From Treponema bryantii (GTDB taxonomy: Bacteria > Spirochaetota > Spirochaetia > Treponematales > Treponemataceae), in contig NZ_AP025286.1 of NCBI RefSeq assembly GCF_036492245.1, positions 1 through 64,000 on the forward strand: a stretch of 64,000 nt of DNA, in the 5' to 3' direction. Shown piece after piece: positions 35,001 to 44,137 of the stretch (position 1 is the stretch's first letter; the number at the start of each line of letters is the position of its first letter). The position numbers and the translations under genes are program-made. Below the pieces are notes generated by a model. That model saw only the letters and a program-made list of their open reading frames with translations, was not told the DNA's origin and ran no database searches.

Positions 35001-35144
35001 AGGTTATAGGTATTAGGTTTTAGGTATTAGGGGGTTTTAGGGGGAAAGCAACTTGTTGCGTCCCCCTAGGAGAAGGGGTGGCGAGCAACGAAGTGCGAGT
35101 CAGGGGAAGGCTTTCCCCCTCCTGACACCTAAAACCTATAACCT
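35001..35144. repeat. GGGGG/CCCCC palindromic repeat, copy 3, framed by a longer inverted repeat
   Basis: The core at 35030-35120 (GGGGG..CCCCC, AGGAGAAGGGGTGGCGAGC, AACGAAGTGCGAG, AGGGGAAGGCTTTCCCCC) matches copies 1 and 2. Outside it, AGGTTATAGG (35001-35010) pairs with CCTATAACCT (35135-35144), and the intervening TAGGTATTAGGTTTTAGGT and CACCTAAAACC extend the stem. It fills the proA-proB interval and would form a large mRNA hairpin. Confidence 0.85.
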
Positions 35145-35149
35145 GGCAC

Positions 35150-36397
35150 CTACCTTATCTGTCCTTCACCATCTATAAGATACTTGGTGGTTGTTAATAC
35201 TTTAATTCCCATTGGGCCGCGGGCGTGCAGCTTCTGGGTGCTGATTCCGAGTTCTGCGCCAAAACCGAACTCACCGCCGTCTGTAAAGCGTGTACTTGCA
35301 TTTACATAAACACAGCTTGCGTCAATCATTGCCTGGAAGAGTCTTGTATTTGCACGGCTCTCGGAAATAATGCTTTCACTGTGCTTTGTGTTGTGTGAAT
35401 TGATGTAGCTGATGGCTTCTTCAATTGAATCTACAACCTTTACACAGCATTCATAATCGAGATATTCGTTGCCGAAATCAGCATCTGTTGCTAGAACAGC
35501 ATTTTTCAGGTGCTGGATAGCTCTTTCGTCTGCATGCATTTTTACGCGGCCTGCGAAAATAGCCTCGAGTTTTGGTAAGAACTCAGCTGCAACCTTGTTG
35601 TGTACGACAACGCACTCAATTGCATTGCAAACGCTTGGACGCTGAATTTTAGCGTTCTCAGCGATTTTTGCAGCCATATCTAAATCAGCATATTCATCAA
35701 CATAAAGATGACAAACGCCGCTTCCTGTTTCAATAACCGGAACTTTGGCATTACGAACAACGTTTTCTATCAGTTTTTTACCGCCGCGTGGCAGACATAC
35801 ATCAATCATACCAACAGCGTTTAAAATTTCATCAACATCACTATGGTCGTGCTCACGAACTTCAACCAGTTCAATTGCTTCTGGAACGCCACCAGCCACT
35901 CCGGCCAGCGCTTCACGAATCACTCTTACAATCTCTTTATTTGAATTATAAGCAGATGAAGAACCACGAAGCAGAATAGCGTTTCCGCTCTTATAAGCAA
36001 GACTGAAGGCGTCTACAGTAACGTTCGGGCGGCTTTCGTAAATAATTGCCACAACTCCGAGCGGTACACGAACCTGACGTATAGACATTCCATTGGGAGT
36101 TTTCCAACCTGCAACTTCTTCGCCAACGGGGTCTGTCTGACTAATTACAATGCGAAGACTGTCAATTATGCCGTCAATTCTCTTATCGTTGAGCATAAGA
36201 CGGTCAATGATTGACTCAGAAATACCGGCATTACGTGCATTTTTTACATCTTCATCGTTTGCAGCAATGATAGATGCACGATTTTTGTCCAGACCTTCAG
36301 CAACAGCAGCCAGTGCAGCATTTTTCTCGCTGGCATTCTGAAGGGCAAGTTTCTGGCTTGCAGCACGCAAAGAATCAGTTGTGGTTTTCAGGTTCAT
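35150..36397 (-). CDS. proA: Gamma-glutamyl phosphate reductase
   Basis: Second step of proline synthesis, reducing glutamyl phosphate to the semialdehyde. At 415 aa it is of normal length. Conserved regions include VPLGVVAIIYESRPNVTVDAF, LRGSSSAYNSNKEI, the Cys-containing QRPSVCNAIE active site near residue 255, and FTDGGEFGFGAELGISTQKLHARGP near the C-terminus. The ribosome site AAGGAGT lies 6 bases before the ATG. It is the first gene of proA-proB-proC, after a terminator. Confidence 0.97.
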   Translation of the reverse strand: MNLKTTTDSLRAASQKLALQNASEKNAALAAVAEGLDKNRASIIAANDEDVKNARNAGISESIIDRLMLNDKRIDGIIDSLRIVISQTDPVGEEVAGWKTPNGMSIRQVRVPLGVVAIIYESRPNVTVDAFSLAYKSGNAILLRGSSSAYNSNKEIVRVIREALAGVAGGVPEAIELVEVREHDHSDVDEILNAVGMIDVCLPRGGKKLIENVVRNAKVPVIETGSGVCHLYVDEYADLDMAAKIAENAKIQRPSVCNAIECVVVHNKVAAEFLPKLEAIFAGRVKMHADERAIQHLKNAVLATDADFGNEYLDYECCVKVVDSIEEAISYINSHNTKHSESIISESRANTRLFQAMIDASCVYVNASTRFTDGGEFGFGAELGISTQKLHARGPMGIKVLTTTKYLIDGEGQIR

Positions 36398-36408
36398 ATG
36401 GACTCCTT

Positions 36409-36443
36409 AAAAAAAAAGACCGGAACTCACTCAAGCTCCGGTC
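36409..36443 (-). terminator. Terminator upstream of proA, for the small unknown gene
   Basis: On the minus strand: GACCGGA-g-CT..AG-t-TCCGGTC (arms 36443-36437 and 36424-36418) followed by nine T. It separates the 36460-36981 gene from the proline operon. Confidence 0.9.
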
Positions 36444-36459
36444 TGCTAAAATCTAAAAA

Positions 36460-36981
36460 CTAGTAATTTGCAAGGAAATACATTCCGAGCAGCATAGCTA
36501 ACCGGCATTTTTCTTCTGACCATTCAGTTTTGGGAGGAAGGTTTGAAATGTACCACCAGAAAATTCCGAATTCAGGATCAATGCGGAGAGTATATTCTGC
36601 AAAATCAGGAGTGTCCGGTTTCTGTCCGAACATCAGGAAAACTGCCTGATTTATCAGCTGCAAAAAGAGAACGTAATTGTCTTTCCATGAATTATTGCTC
36701 ATAAAAACATCAAGCTGGTAGAGCAGCTGATCCTTTAAAGCAATATCCGATTTTTCAACCCAGGTTTTCTGTACAAGAAGGGTTAAATTGTTTTTGAAAC
36801 TCGATACTAACTTTTCAGCAGCATCCTCTTTCATTTTTGAAAAACCCTTTCCTGAACCAAACGCTACGGCAATAGTATCGGCAGACGATTCGTATCCTTT
36901 TTCCTTGTTCAGGAAGTGAGAAAGCGAATCAATAGTTTTTGAGTCTAAAAATTCTGTAAGTATGTCGGCCTGTTTAGTCAT
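36460..36981 (-). CDS. Conserved-looking protein of unknown function
   Basis: A 173-aa soluble, mostly helical protein. It has no signal peptide and no motif that I can name. The C-terminal half is hydrophobic and aromatic (GIFWWYISNLPPKTEW). It has its own promoter and its own terminator, so it is a single-gene unit. TTGACC, 17 bases, TAATAT, 7 bases, then ATG suggests a leaderless message. Confidence 0.75.
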   Translation of the reverse strand: MTKQADILTEFLDSKTIDSLSHFLNKEKGYESSADTIAVAFGSGKGFSKMKEDAAEKLVSSFKNNLTLLVQKTWVEKSDIALKDQLLYQLDVFMSNNSWKDNYVLFLQLINQAVFLMFGQKPDTPDFAEYTLRIDPEFGIFWWYISNLPPKTEWSEEKCRLAMLLGMYFLANY

Positions 36982-36988
36982 ACTGTAG

Positions 36989-37017
36989 ATATTAAAGATT
37001 TATTCAGAGTTGGTCAA
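36989..37017 (-). promoter_or_regulatory. Promoter of the small unknown gene
   Basis: On the minus strand: TTGACC (37017-37012), exactly 17 bases, TAATAT (36994-36989), then 7 bases to the ATG at 36981. No ribosome site is present. Confidence 0.7.
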
Positions 37018-37161
37018 GGAAAAGGAAGCCTGGGACTGATGTTGTAATTATTTTTTTGATTCGTTATATTTACCGCAACTACATCGACTTTCGTTGAAAG
37101 CGGTGATAGCGTTTTGACATTACAAAAAAACTTTGGACTTGACCAAAAAGGCAGGTACTGA

Positions 37162-37956
37162 ATGAAACTCTCACCCGCAGACTTTCCAAAACGGAAAGCC
37201 GAGCATTCAATTATTTCTATGGTGACATGTTATGACTACACTATGGCATGTCTGGTAAATCAAACAAATATCGACTGTGTTCTCGTTGGCGACAGCCTTG
37301 CAAATGTAATGCACGGCGAAGAGAATACGATTCCCGCCACGGTGGATCTTATGGCTTTGCATACTCGTGCGGTGCATAGAGGGCTCCCGGACAAGTTTCT
37401 GGTGGCTGATATGCCGTTTCTGAGCACAAGACTCGGTCTATATCGCGGAACAAAAGCGGCCGGGAAACTCATCGCGGCCGGGGCCGATTCGGTGAAAATC
37501 GAAGGGGCGGACGGAAATCTTGAACTTATCTCTCATCTTGTAGAATCGGGAATTCCTGTAATGGGCCATTTAGGGCTAACTCCGCAGTTTTTCCATGCGA
37601 TGGGCGGCTACAAAGTACAGGGCCGCACGGAGGAAGCAAAATCCAAACTCATTAATGATGCAGTTGCCATGGAGAAGGCGGGCTGTTTTGCGATTGTCGC
37701 TGAATGTGTGCCGGCGGACGTTGCAACTGCTATGAGCCGGGTTGTGTCGGTGCCGGTTATCGGGATTGGCGGTGGATCTGCAGTGGACGGGCAGGTGCTC
37801 GTTCTTCACGACCTTCTGGGCTTATCATCTTTCAAACCAAAATTCGTACGTCATTTTATGAATGGAGCTGATTTAGTAAAAAATGCTCTGAACGAATATG
37901 ACGAGTGCTGCAAAAATCACACATTCCCAGCTGCCGAGGAGACTTTTACAAAATGA
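37162..37956 (+). CDS. panB: Ketopantoate hydroxymethyltransferase
   Basis: First committed step to pantothenate: 3-methyl-2-oxobutanoate plus methylene-THF gives ketopantoate. At 264 aa it shows ISMVTCYDYTMACLV, VGDSLANVMHGEENTIPAT, SVKIEGA, MGHLGLTPQ and AECVP, all PanB hallmarks. A plausible TTGACA -35 lies at 37114-37119 in the 180-bp upstream gap, which also holds a small hairpin. It is the first gene of a six-gene run to panD and overlaps panC by ATGA. Confidence 0.97.
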   Translation: MKLSPADFPKRKAEHSIISMVTCYDYTMACLVNQTNIDCVLVGDSLANVMHGEENTIPATVDLMALHTRAVHRGLPDKFLVADMPFLSTRLGLYRGTKAAGKLIAAGADSVKIEGADGNLELISHLVESGIPVMGHLGLTPQFFHAMGGYKVQGRTEEAKSKLINDAVAMEKAGCFAIVAECVPADVATAMSRVVSVPVIGIGGGSAVDGQVLVLHDLLGLSSFKPKFVRHFMNGADLVKNALNEYDECCKNHTFPAAEETFTK

Positions 37957-38720
37957 AAATCATAAATACACCAGCCGAATGGCTCGAAATAGAAAAATCA
38001 ATTAACCGTAAAGAAAAACATCAGAGTATCGGACTTGTTCCGACAATGGGAGCCCTTCACAAAGGTCATCTATCCCTTGTTGAACGCGCAATTAAAGAAA
38101 ATGATATCAGCGTTGTAAGCATTTTTCTGAATCCTGTTCAGTTTAACAATCAAAATGATTTGAAAACTTATCCGAAAACCTGGGAAGAGGACTGTGTACT
38201 TCTTGAAAAGGCCGGAGTTGATTACCTTTTTGCTCCGACTTACGACATTATGTACCCGGATGATTATCACTATAAGCTTTCTGAAGATTCTTTCAGCAAA
38301 ACTTTGTGTGGTGCGAGCCGCCCGGGTCATTTTGATGGAGTTCTCACAGTTGTTATGAAGCTTTTCCAGATTTTCCTTCCGGAAAAGGCTTATTTTGGTG
38401 AAAAAGATTTCCAGCAGTACAAGCTTCTGGATGGAATGGCAAAGGCTTTTTTCCTTCGTACAGAAGTTATTCCATGTCCGATTGTCCGCGAAGAAAACGG
38501 ACTTGCTTTCAGTTCAAGAAACAAGCGTCTTTCAGAGGCTGGGCTCGCAAAAGCTCCGTGCCTTCATAAGGCTCTTGCAAGTGGAAAAAGTGTTGATGAG
38601 ATTAAAGCGCAGCTGGAATCAGATGGCTTTATGATTGATTATGTAACGGAAGTTGGAAACCGCCTTTACGCTGCCGCATCTATTGAAGATGTAAGACTTA
38701 TAGACAATGTTGAAAGATAA
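37953..38720 (+). CDS. panC: Pantothenate synthetase
   Basis: Joins pantoate and beta-alanine using ATP. The start at 37953 (MKIINTPAEW) overlaps the panB stop and has GAGGAG upstream. The family motifs LVPTMGALHKGHLSLV, VSIFLNPVQFN, YFGEKDFQQ and SSRNKRLS are present. At 255 aa it is slightly shorter than E. coli PanC. It supplies the substrate for the CoaX kinase encoded downstream. Confidence 0.97.
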   Translation: MKIINTPAEWLEIEKSINRKEKHQSIGLVPTMGALHKGHLSLVERAIKENDISVVSIFLNPVQFNNQNDLKTYPKTWEEDCVLLEKAGVDYLFAPTYDIMYPDDYHYKLSEDSFSKTLCGASRPGHFDGVLTVVMKLFQIFLPEKAYFGEKDFQQYKLLDGMAKAFFLRTEVIPCPIVREENGLAFSSRNKRLSEAGLAKAPCLHKALASGKSVDEIKAQLESDGFMIDYVTEVGNRLYAAASIEDVRLIDNVER

Positions 38721-39255
38721 AAAGATTTTACTTCACGTTACCGGCTCAATTGCCTGCTATAAGGCCTGCGAGCTTGCAAATCTTCTTGTAAAGGAAGGAG
38801 CTGAAGTTCAGGTTTCGCTTTCGGATGGAGCACTGAAATTTCTTCAGCCGGCAGTTTTTGAAGGACTTACTCATAAAAAAGCTTTGACTCAGAATATGTT
38901 TGCCTGTGAGCCGGATTGTATTCCGCATATTACGCTCGCTCAAAAATGGGCGGATCTGATTGTGATTTATCCTGCAAGTGCAAATTGTATTTCGCGGCTT
39001 GCCTGTGGTTTAAGTGATGATTTGTTTGGCGCAGTATTTTTAGCAAATAATTTTGATAAGCCTGTTTTACTTGCTCCTGCAATGAATTCAAATATGTTTG
39101 CGCATCCAGCAGTTCAGGAAAATCTGAAAAAGCTTGAAAGCTGGGGCACAAAGATTCTTCCAACGGATGAAGGCCGGTTAGCCTGCGGCAGTGTTGGAAA
39201 GGGAAAATTGATTTCCCCAGAAACTGCTGTAGATTTTATAAAGGAATCGTTATGA
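38707..39255 (+). CDS. coaC: Phosphopantothenoylcysteine decarboxylase (stand-alone CoaC)
   Basis: An FMN flavoprotein that decarboxylates 4'-phosphopantothenoylcysteine. At 182 aa it covers only the CoaC half of the usual CoaBC fusion: VTGSIACYKACELANLL, YPASANCISRLACGLSDDL, APAMNSNMFAHP (the PXMNXXMW-like motif) and LACGSVGKGKL with the catalytic Cys. It overlaps panC by 14 bp and coaB by 4 bp. Confidence 0.95.
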   Translation: MLKDKKILLHVTGSIACYKACELANLLVKEGAEVQVSLSDGALKFLQPAVFEGLTHKKALTQNMFACEPDCIPHITLAQKWADLIVIYPASANCISRLACGLSDDLFGAVFLANNFDKPVLLAPAMNSNMFAHPAVQENLKKLESWGTKILPTDEGRLACGSVGKGKLISPETAVDFIKESL

Positions 39256-39950
39256 GAGTTTTGATTACAGGCGGGGGCTGCAGGGAATATATCGATAGTG
39301 TAAGGGTTGTTACCAATTCTTCTACCGGTAAAACCTCTGCAGAACTTGCCGGCTTTTTTGCTCAAAATGGCAATGAAGTTACGCTGATTACCGCAGAAAA
39401 TGCAATAAAACCTGCAGATTCTGCGGTAAAATGCGTTTTTTTTACGACAGGACAGGAACTTTCTCAGGCTATTCAGAGTGAGCTTTGTACACGTTCTTAT
39501 GATGCTGTAATTCATGCAGCGGCTGTAAGTGACTATATTCCGTCTGAAATTATTACAGGTGGAAAAACAATCAAAGCTGGAAAACAGGTTTCAAAGCTTC
39601 ATTCTGATGAGGAGCTTACGGTTGTTTTCCGAAAGGCTCCAAAACTGGCAGATTCGCTTCGTTACTGGGCGGCAGAAGGCGGAAATCCCAACGCTAAAAT
39701 CGTGTGCTTCAAGCTTACCAGCGGGGCCGCCCTCTCAGATCGTTCCCGCGCAGCCGCAAAACTTTTTGCGCACAGCAACGCAGACTTTATCGTGGCGAAC
39801 GATCTCTCAGAAATCACCGGCGACCTCCATCCATTTAATATCCTCACTCCAGACGGCAAGATCCGCGCAGCGGGAACCACAAACCTTCAGATGGCCCAGG
39901 AACTCCTGTCGCTCCTAAAAACCTCCGAGCCGGAGGAGGCCGAAAAATGA
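39252..39950 (+). CDS. coaB: Phosphopantothenate-cysteine ligase (stand-alone CoaB)
   Basis: Catalyses phosphopantothenate plus cysteine ligation. The 232-aa chain starts RVLITGGGCREYIDSVRVVTNSSTGK, typical of CoaB, and contains the AAVSDYIP motif and a nucleotide-binding FKLTS stretch. In many bacteria it is fused to CoaC; here the frames are separate but overlap as ATGA. The last third is richer in G+C than the neighbours. It overlaps coaX by 4 bp. Confidence 0.93.
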   Translation: MRVLITGGGCREYIDSVRVVTNSSTGKTSAELAGFFAQNGNEVTLITAENAIKPADSAVKCVFFTTGQELSQAIQSELCTRSYDAVIHAAAVSDYIPSEIITGGKTIKAGKQVSKLHSDEELTVVFRKAPKLADSLRYWAAEGGNPNAKIVCFKLTSGAALSDRSRAAAKLFAHSNADFIVANDLSEITGDLHPFNILTPDGKIRAAGTTNLQMAQELLSLLKTSEPEEAEK

Positions 39951-40714
39951 CACTTACTCTGGATGCGGGAAACACAAGACTTTCATGCGGTCTCTTTAAC
40001 GAAGATAAGCTTGTTCATACTTTTTGCTGTGAAACTGGTGGCGGATGTACGGAAGGGGCTCTTGCAGATTTCTTTCTTTCAGAAAAAAAACGAGCAGGCC
40101 TCGCTCTAACTGAGATCTCAGAAATCTCCGCCTGCTCTGTAGTTCCATCCATGAACTCAACAATTATAAATGCCTGTAAAAAAGCCTTTGAAAAAGAAGT
40201 CCTGTTCCTGCAGTCAAACTGTAAAACCGGTCTAAAGATTTCTTACAATAATCCAGAAAAACTGGGAACAGACCGCATAGCCGCTGCCATCGGAGCAACA
40301 GCTCTGGAGCCAGACAAAAATCTTATTGTCGTAGATATGGGAACTGCGACAACAGTAGATGTTATCACAAAAGAAAAAGAGTTTTGCGGAGGTGCAATTC
40401 TTCCTGGAATAAATCTGATGGTGAAATCACTCGTTTCTGGAACAGCACAGTTACCGGAAGTACAAATTACTCAGCCGGAAAAACTTCCCGGAACTTCGAC
40501 AACACAATGTATTCAGGCTGGAGTCTATTATGGAGCTCTTGGCGGTATAAAAGAACTGATTGAGCAATTTACCAGAGAAATCTTTAATGGCCAGAAGCCT
40601 TTTGTAATTGCCACAGGTGGACTTTCATATCTTTTTGAAAACGAAGGTCTTTTTGACAGGATTGAAAAAAATCTTGTTCTTGAAGGGCTGAATCAGATAA
40701 TCAAAAATAAATAG
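39947..40714 (+). CDS. coaX: Type III pantothenate kinase
   Basis: Phosphorylates pantothenate without feedback inhibition by CoA. The ASKHA-fold motifs are LTLDAGNTRLSCGLF (phosphate 1), GTDRIAAAIGA and VVDMGTATTVDVI (phosphate 2), GGAILPGINLM, and the C-terminal VIATGGLS. At 255 aa it is of normal length. It overlaps coaB, so the CoA pathway enzymes are translated in series. Confidence 0.96.
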   Translation: MTLTLDAGNTRLSCGLFNEDKLVHTFCCETGGGCTEGALADFFLSEKKRAGLALTEISEISACSVVPSMNSTIINACKKAFEKEVLFLQSNCKTGLKISYNNPEKLGTDRIAAAIGATALEPDKNLIVVDMGTATTVDVITKEKEFCGGAILPGINLMVKSLVSGTAQLPEVQITQPEKLPGTSTTQCIQAGVYYGALGGIKELIEQFTREIFNGQKPFVIATGGLSYLFENEGLFDRIEKNLVLEGLNQIIKNK

Positions 40715-40723
40715 GAGATAAAT

Positions 40724-41074
40724 ATGAATATAGAAGTATTAAAATCAAAATTACACAGAGCAACAGTAACTCAGACAATCCTTGATTATGAAGGTTCAAT
40801 TTCTATAGATACCGAACTTGTAAAAGCAGCAGGAATGCATATCTGGGAAAAGGTTGAAATCTTTAATATCAATAATGGAGCAAGACTTTCTACCTATATT
40901 ATTCCGGGGAAAAAAGGCGAGTTCTGTCTTAATGGAGCTGCAGCCCGCCTTGCTCAGCCGGGAGACAAAATCATTGTGGTGACTTATACATCAATAGATG
41001 AAAAAGATGCAGACTCCTGGAAACCTGAAATCGTTTTATTAAATGAAGATAATACAATTAAAGAAAAAAGATGA
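40724..41074 (+). CDS. panD: Aspartate 1-decarboxylase
   Basis: Makes beta-alanine for PanC. The pro-enzyme self-cleaves at Gly24-Ser25 (YEGSISID) to form a pyruvoyl group. The conserved LKSKLHRATVTQ start, INNGARLSTYIIPG and NGAAARLAQPGDKIIV are present. At 116 aa it is of normal length. The ribosome site AGGAGAT is good. It closes the pantothenate operon; panE-type ketopantoate reductase is not in the window. Confidence 0.97.
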   Translation: MNIEVLKSKLHRATVTQTILDYEGSISIDTELVKAAGMHIWEKVEIFNINNGARLSTYIIPGKKGEFCLNGAAARLAQPGDKIIVVTYTSIDEKDADSWKPEIVLLNEDNTIKEKR

Positions 41075-41122
41075 AAAATCCAAAATTTATTCTGGGAATA
41101 AAAAATTCGTAAAAATGCATAA

Positions 41123-44100
41123 ATGGATGTAAAATATTATAATATGGTGAAGAGAAGAATTTTATTAACTATTTATGCATTATTTATAAGCAGTTATATT
41201 TTTTCCCAACCTCAAAACAATAATACAGATGATTCATTCTTTAAAGAATTTGTAAGTCGTAACTGGAATGCCGAATCTGGACTTACAGGAAATACAATTA
41301 CTGACATCATGCAGGACGACGATGGTTACATGTATTTTGGAACCTATAGTGGATTGATGCGTTTTGATGGTGTTGATTTTATTTCTTTGAACCGCCTTTA
41401 TGACGAGCGCTATGATTTCTTAAGTGCACGAACAGTATTTCAGGATTCAAGAAATCATCTTTGGGTTGGTTCAAATGATGAAGGCGTGACCTGTATAAAG
41501 CATACCGGCGAAATCCTGAAATATACAGCAAAAGACGGGCTTCCAAATAATTCCATTCGTGCAATTTGCGAAGATAAGAATAATTTTATGTGGATTGGAA
41601 CTGCATCTGGAATTATCTGCGTAAACAGACAGTATATTCTTGAGAAACTTGTCGGTTTTGATAAATTACCTAATGGAAATCATTTCACTGTAAATCAATT
41701 ATATTGTGATACTGCCGGTCGAATGTGGATTATTACCAGAACAGAAGAACTCTATTGTTATACAGGCGGTAAAATTCAAGAAATCCACATGATTAAATCT
41801 ATAGAAAATCCTGTAGTAACAACTGTAGCGCAGGACTCTACCGGGGCGTTCTGGTTTGGTGTAGCTCCTCACTATGTTGTAAAAGTAGTTGATGGTAAAG
41901 AAACTGTTTATGATGTTGGATACGGAAAACAAAGAGGAACTGCTGTTACAAGAATCTTTCAGGATTCTGATAAAAACATGTGGTTTGCGCTCGACAACGG
42001 AATTACAGTTTTGCATGATGGAGTTTTTTCTTATGCAGATACAAGTAATTTCCTTGTAGATGATAATATAAATCAAATTATGGAAGACCACGAAAAAAAT
42101 ATCTGGCTTGCTCTGGATCGTGGTGGAATTCAAAAACTTAGCAGGGGAAAATTTCAGACAACAAATATTTCCTCTACAGTAAATGCTATTGCACAGGATT
42201 CTTTCCGTAATGTAATCTGGATGGCCTGCGATAATGGTTTGTATTGTTATAAAAATAATAAGTTTATAGAAAATGATCTTACCAGGTTATTTATGAATAT
42301 AAGGATCCGTCATGTTGGAGTTACAAGTGACGGATCAATTCTTTTAAACTGTTATGAAAAATATAATCAGATAAAAATACATCTTGATGGAACAATTGAA
42401 TACTGGAATAAAGACGATGGACTTGCCGGCAATAAATCAAGAGTTTCAATTCAAACGAAAAACGGTGACATTTATACAGGAACAATAACAGGTCTTTCAA
42501 TTATAGATCATAAAACTGGAGAAATAAAAAACATATATAAAGATAATTTTCTGTACAACGATTTTATTATGTGTCTATACGAAGACGATGAGGGTATGGT
42601 TTGGTTTGGTACAGATGGTGGTGGTGTCTATATAATTGATCCTCAGACAAAGGAGATTACAAAAAGACTTACAAAGGATGATGGTCTTGTAGGAAATATT
42701 GTTTTCAAAATTTCTTCTGTGCGTGAAGATGAAATCTGGATATGTACCGGTTCTGGTTTAAGCATAATTTCTAAAACAACAGGAAAGATTACAAACTTTG
42801 ACCTTTCAAATGGATTTGGATCAGACGGAGTTTTTCAGGTTCTTTTAGATTATACACATAGAGTCTGGGGTACAAGTAATCAGGGTATTTTTAATGTAAA
42901 ACTTTCCGATCTTGATGAAGTAATTCATGGAGAACGCAAAACAGTTCATCTGACATTCTTCAGTAAACTTGATGGAATTCATTCTGGAGGAGTAACTTCA
43001 ACTTCTGTTTCCATGCAGGATGATAAGGGACGACTCTGGTTTACCTTGATAGATGGATTTACAATGCTGGATCCTTTACGAAATGCTTCAAATAATTATG
43101 CGCCGACAGTAAAAATTCAGAGTGTAACAGCAGATAACGAAAAACTTGAAATTACTTCGGATTTGCGACGAAGCAGGTTTACGGTTAATGTTGCACCAAA
43201 AATAAAACGTCTGAATATTAAATATACTGGAATAAGTTTTGTTTCATCTGAGCATGTTCAATTTAAGACTAAACTCGAAGGTTTTGAAAAAGATTATTCA
43301 GAATGGACGAAAGAAAGAACAGCGTCGTTCACTAACCTTAAACCAGGAAATTATATCTTCCATGTAATTGCAAAAAATCCAGATGGAATCCAAAGCACAA
43401 ACGAAGCTACTTTATATATAATAAGAAAAGCTCATTTGTGGCAGCAAACCTGGTTTAAAATAGTAATATCAATTCTGATTGTTGGAATTACTTTCCTTGT
43501 TGTTGTTTTGCGCTTTAGAGCTTACAGTAAACGTCAGGAAGAAATTGAAAAGTTATCTATTGAAGTTACCAGTGCACTTGCACAGACAATAGATGCTAAG
43601 GATAAATACACAAAAGGTCATTCAAATCGAGTTGCAAAATATTCACGGATGCTGGCTGCTGCTCTTGGAGAAAAAGAAAAAACTCAGGAGAGAATTTATT
43701 ATGCAGCCCTGTTGCATGATATCGGTAAGATTGGTATACCAAATGCTATAATCAATAAGCCTGGTAAACTTACAGACGAGGAATATGAAATCATAAAAAC
43801 ACATCCTGTAATTGGAAGTGATATTTTGAAGTCTATTTCTTCTATGCCTGAAATCTCAATTGGAGCCAGAAGTCATCATGAACGTTTTGATGGAAAGGGT
43901 TATCCTGATGGGCTGGCAGGAGAAGAAATTCCTTGGATTGCGCGAATTATAGGGGTAGCAGATGCTTACGATGCTATGACTTCAAACCGAAGTTATCGTG
44001 ACTATCTGCCACAGCAGCGTGTAAAAGAAGAAATCTTAAAATATCGTGGTATTCAGTTTGATCCAAAGGTTGCTGATGCGATGATAAAGATTATGCAGGC

Positions 44101-44128
44101 GGATATTGATTATGTAATGCATGAATAG
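41123..44128 (+). CDS. Propeller sensor fused to HD-GYP phosphodiesterase
   Basis: A 1001-aa signalling protein. A signal anchor is followed by about 14 two-component-regulator propeller repeats (WVGSNDEGV, WIGTASGI, WFGTDGGGV types, residues about 45-640), then a Y_Y_Y domain (about 695-765), one membrane helix (about 775-797), and an HD-GYP domain (HSNRVAKYSRML, LLHDIGKIGIP, HHERFDGKGYPDGL). The outer part senses a ligand, and the inner part probably degrades cyclic di-GMP. HD-GYP instead of a histidine kinase output is unusual. The start may be ATG 41144, nearer the signal peptide. Confidence 0.92.
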   Translation: MDVKYYNMVKRRILLTIYALFISSYIFSQPQNNNTDDSFFKEFVSRNWNAESGLTGNTITDIMQDDDGYMYFGTYSGLMRFDGVDFISLNRLYDERYDFLSARTVFQDSRNHLWVGSNDEGVTCIKHTGEILKYTAKDGLPNNSIRAICEDKNNFMWIGTASGIICVNRQYILEKLVGFDKLPNGNHFTVNQLYCDTAGRMWIITRTEELYCYTGGKIQEIHMIKSIENPVVTTVAQDSTGAFWFGVAPHYVVKVVDGKETVYDVGYGKQRGTAVTRIFQDSDKNMWFALDNGITVLHDGVFSYADTSNFLVDDNINQIMEDHEKNIWLALDRGGIQKLSRGKFQTTNISSTVNAIAQDSFRNVIWMACDNGLYCYKNNKFIENDLTRLFMNIRIRHVGVTSDGSILLNCYEKYNQIKIHLDGTIEYWNKDDGLAGNKSRVSIQTKNGDIYTGTITGLSIIDHKTGEIKNIYKDNFLYNDFIMCLYEDDEGMVWFGTDGGGVYIIDPQTKEITKRLTKDDGLVGNIVFKISSVREDEIWICTGSGLSIISKTTGKITNFDLSNGFGSDGVFQVLLDYTHRVWGTSNQGIFNVKLSDLDEVIHGERKTVHLTFFSKLDGIHSGGVTSTSVSMQDDKGRLWFTLIDGFTMLDPLRNASNNYAPTVKIQSVTADNEKLEITSDLRRSRFTVNVAPKIKRLNIKYTGISFVSSEHVQFKTKLEGFEKDYSEWTKERTASFTNLKPGNYIFHVIAKNPDGIQSTNEATLYIIRKAHLWQQTWFKIVISILIVGITFLVVVLRFRAYSKRQEEIEKLSIEVTSALAQTIDAKDKYTKGHSNRVAKYSRMLAAALGEKEKTQERIYYAALLHDIGKIGIPNAIINKPGKLTDEEYEIIKTHPVIGSDILKSISSMPEISIGARSHHERFDGKGYPDGLAGEEIPWIARIIGVADAYDAMTSNRSYRDYLPQQRVKEEILKYRGIQFDPKVADAMIKIMQADIDYVMHE

Positions 44129-44137
44129 GAGTACTTT

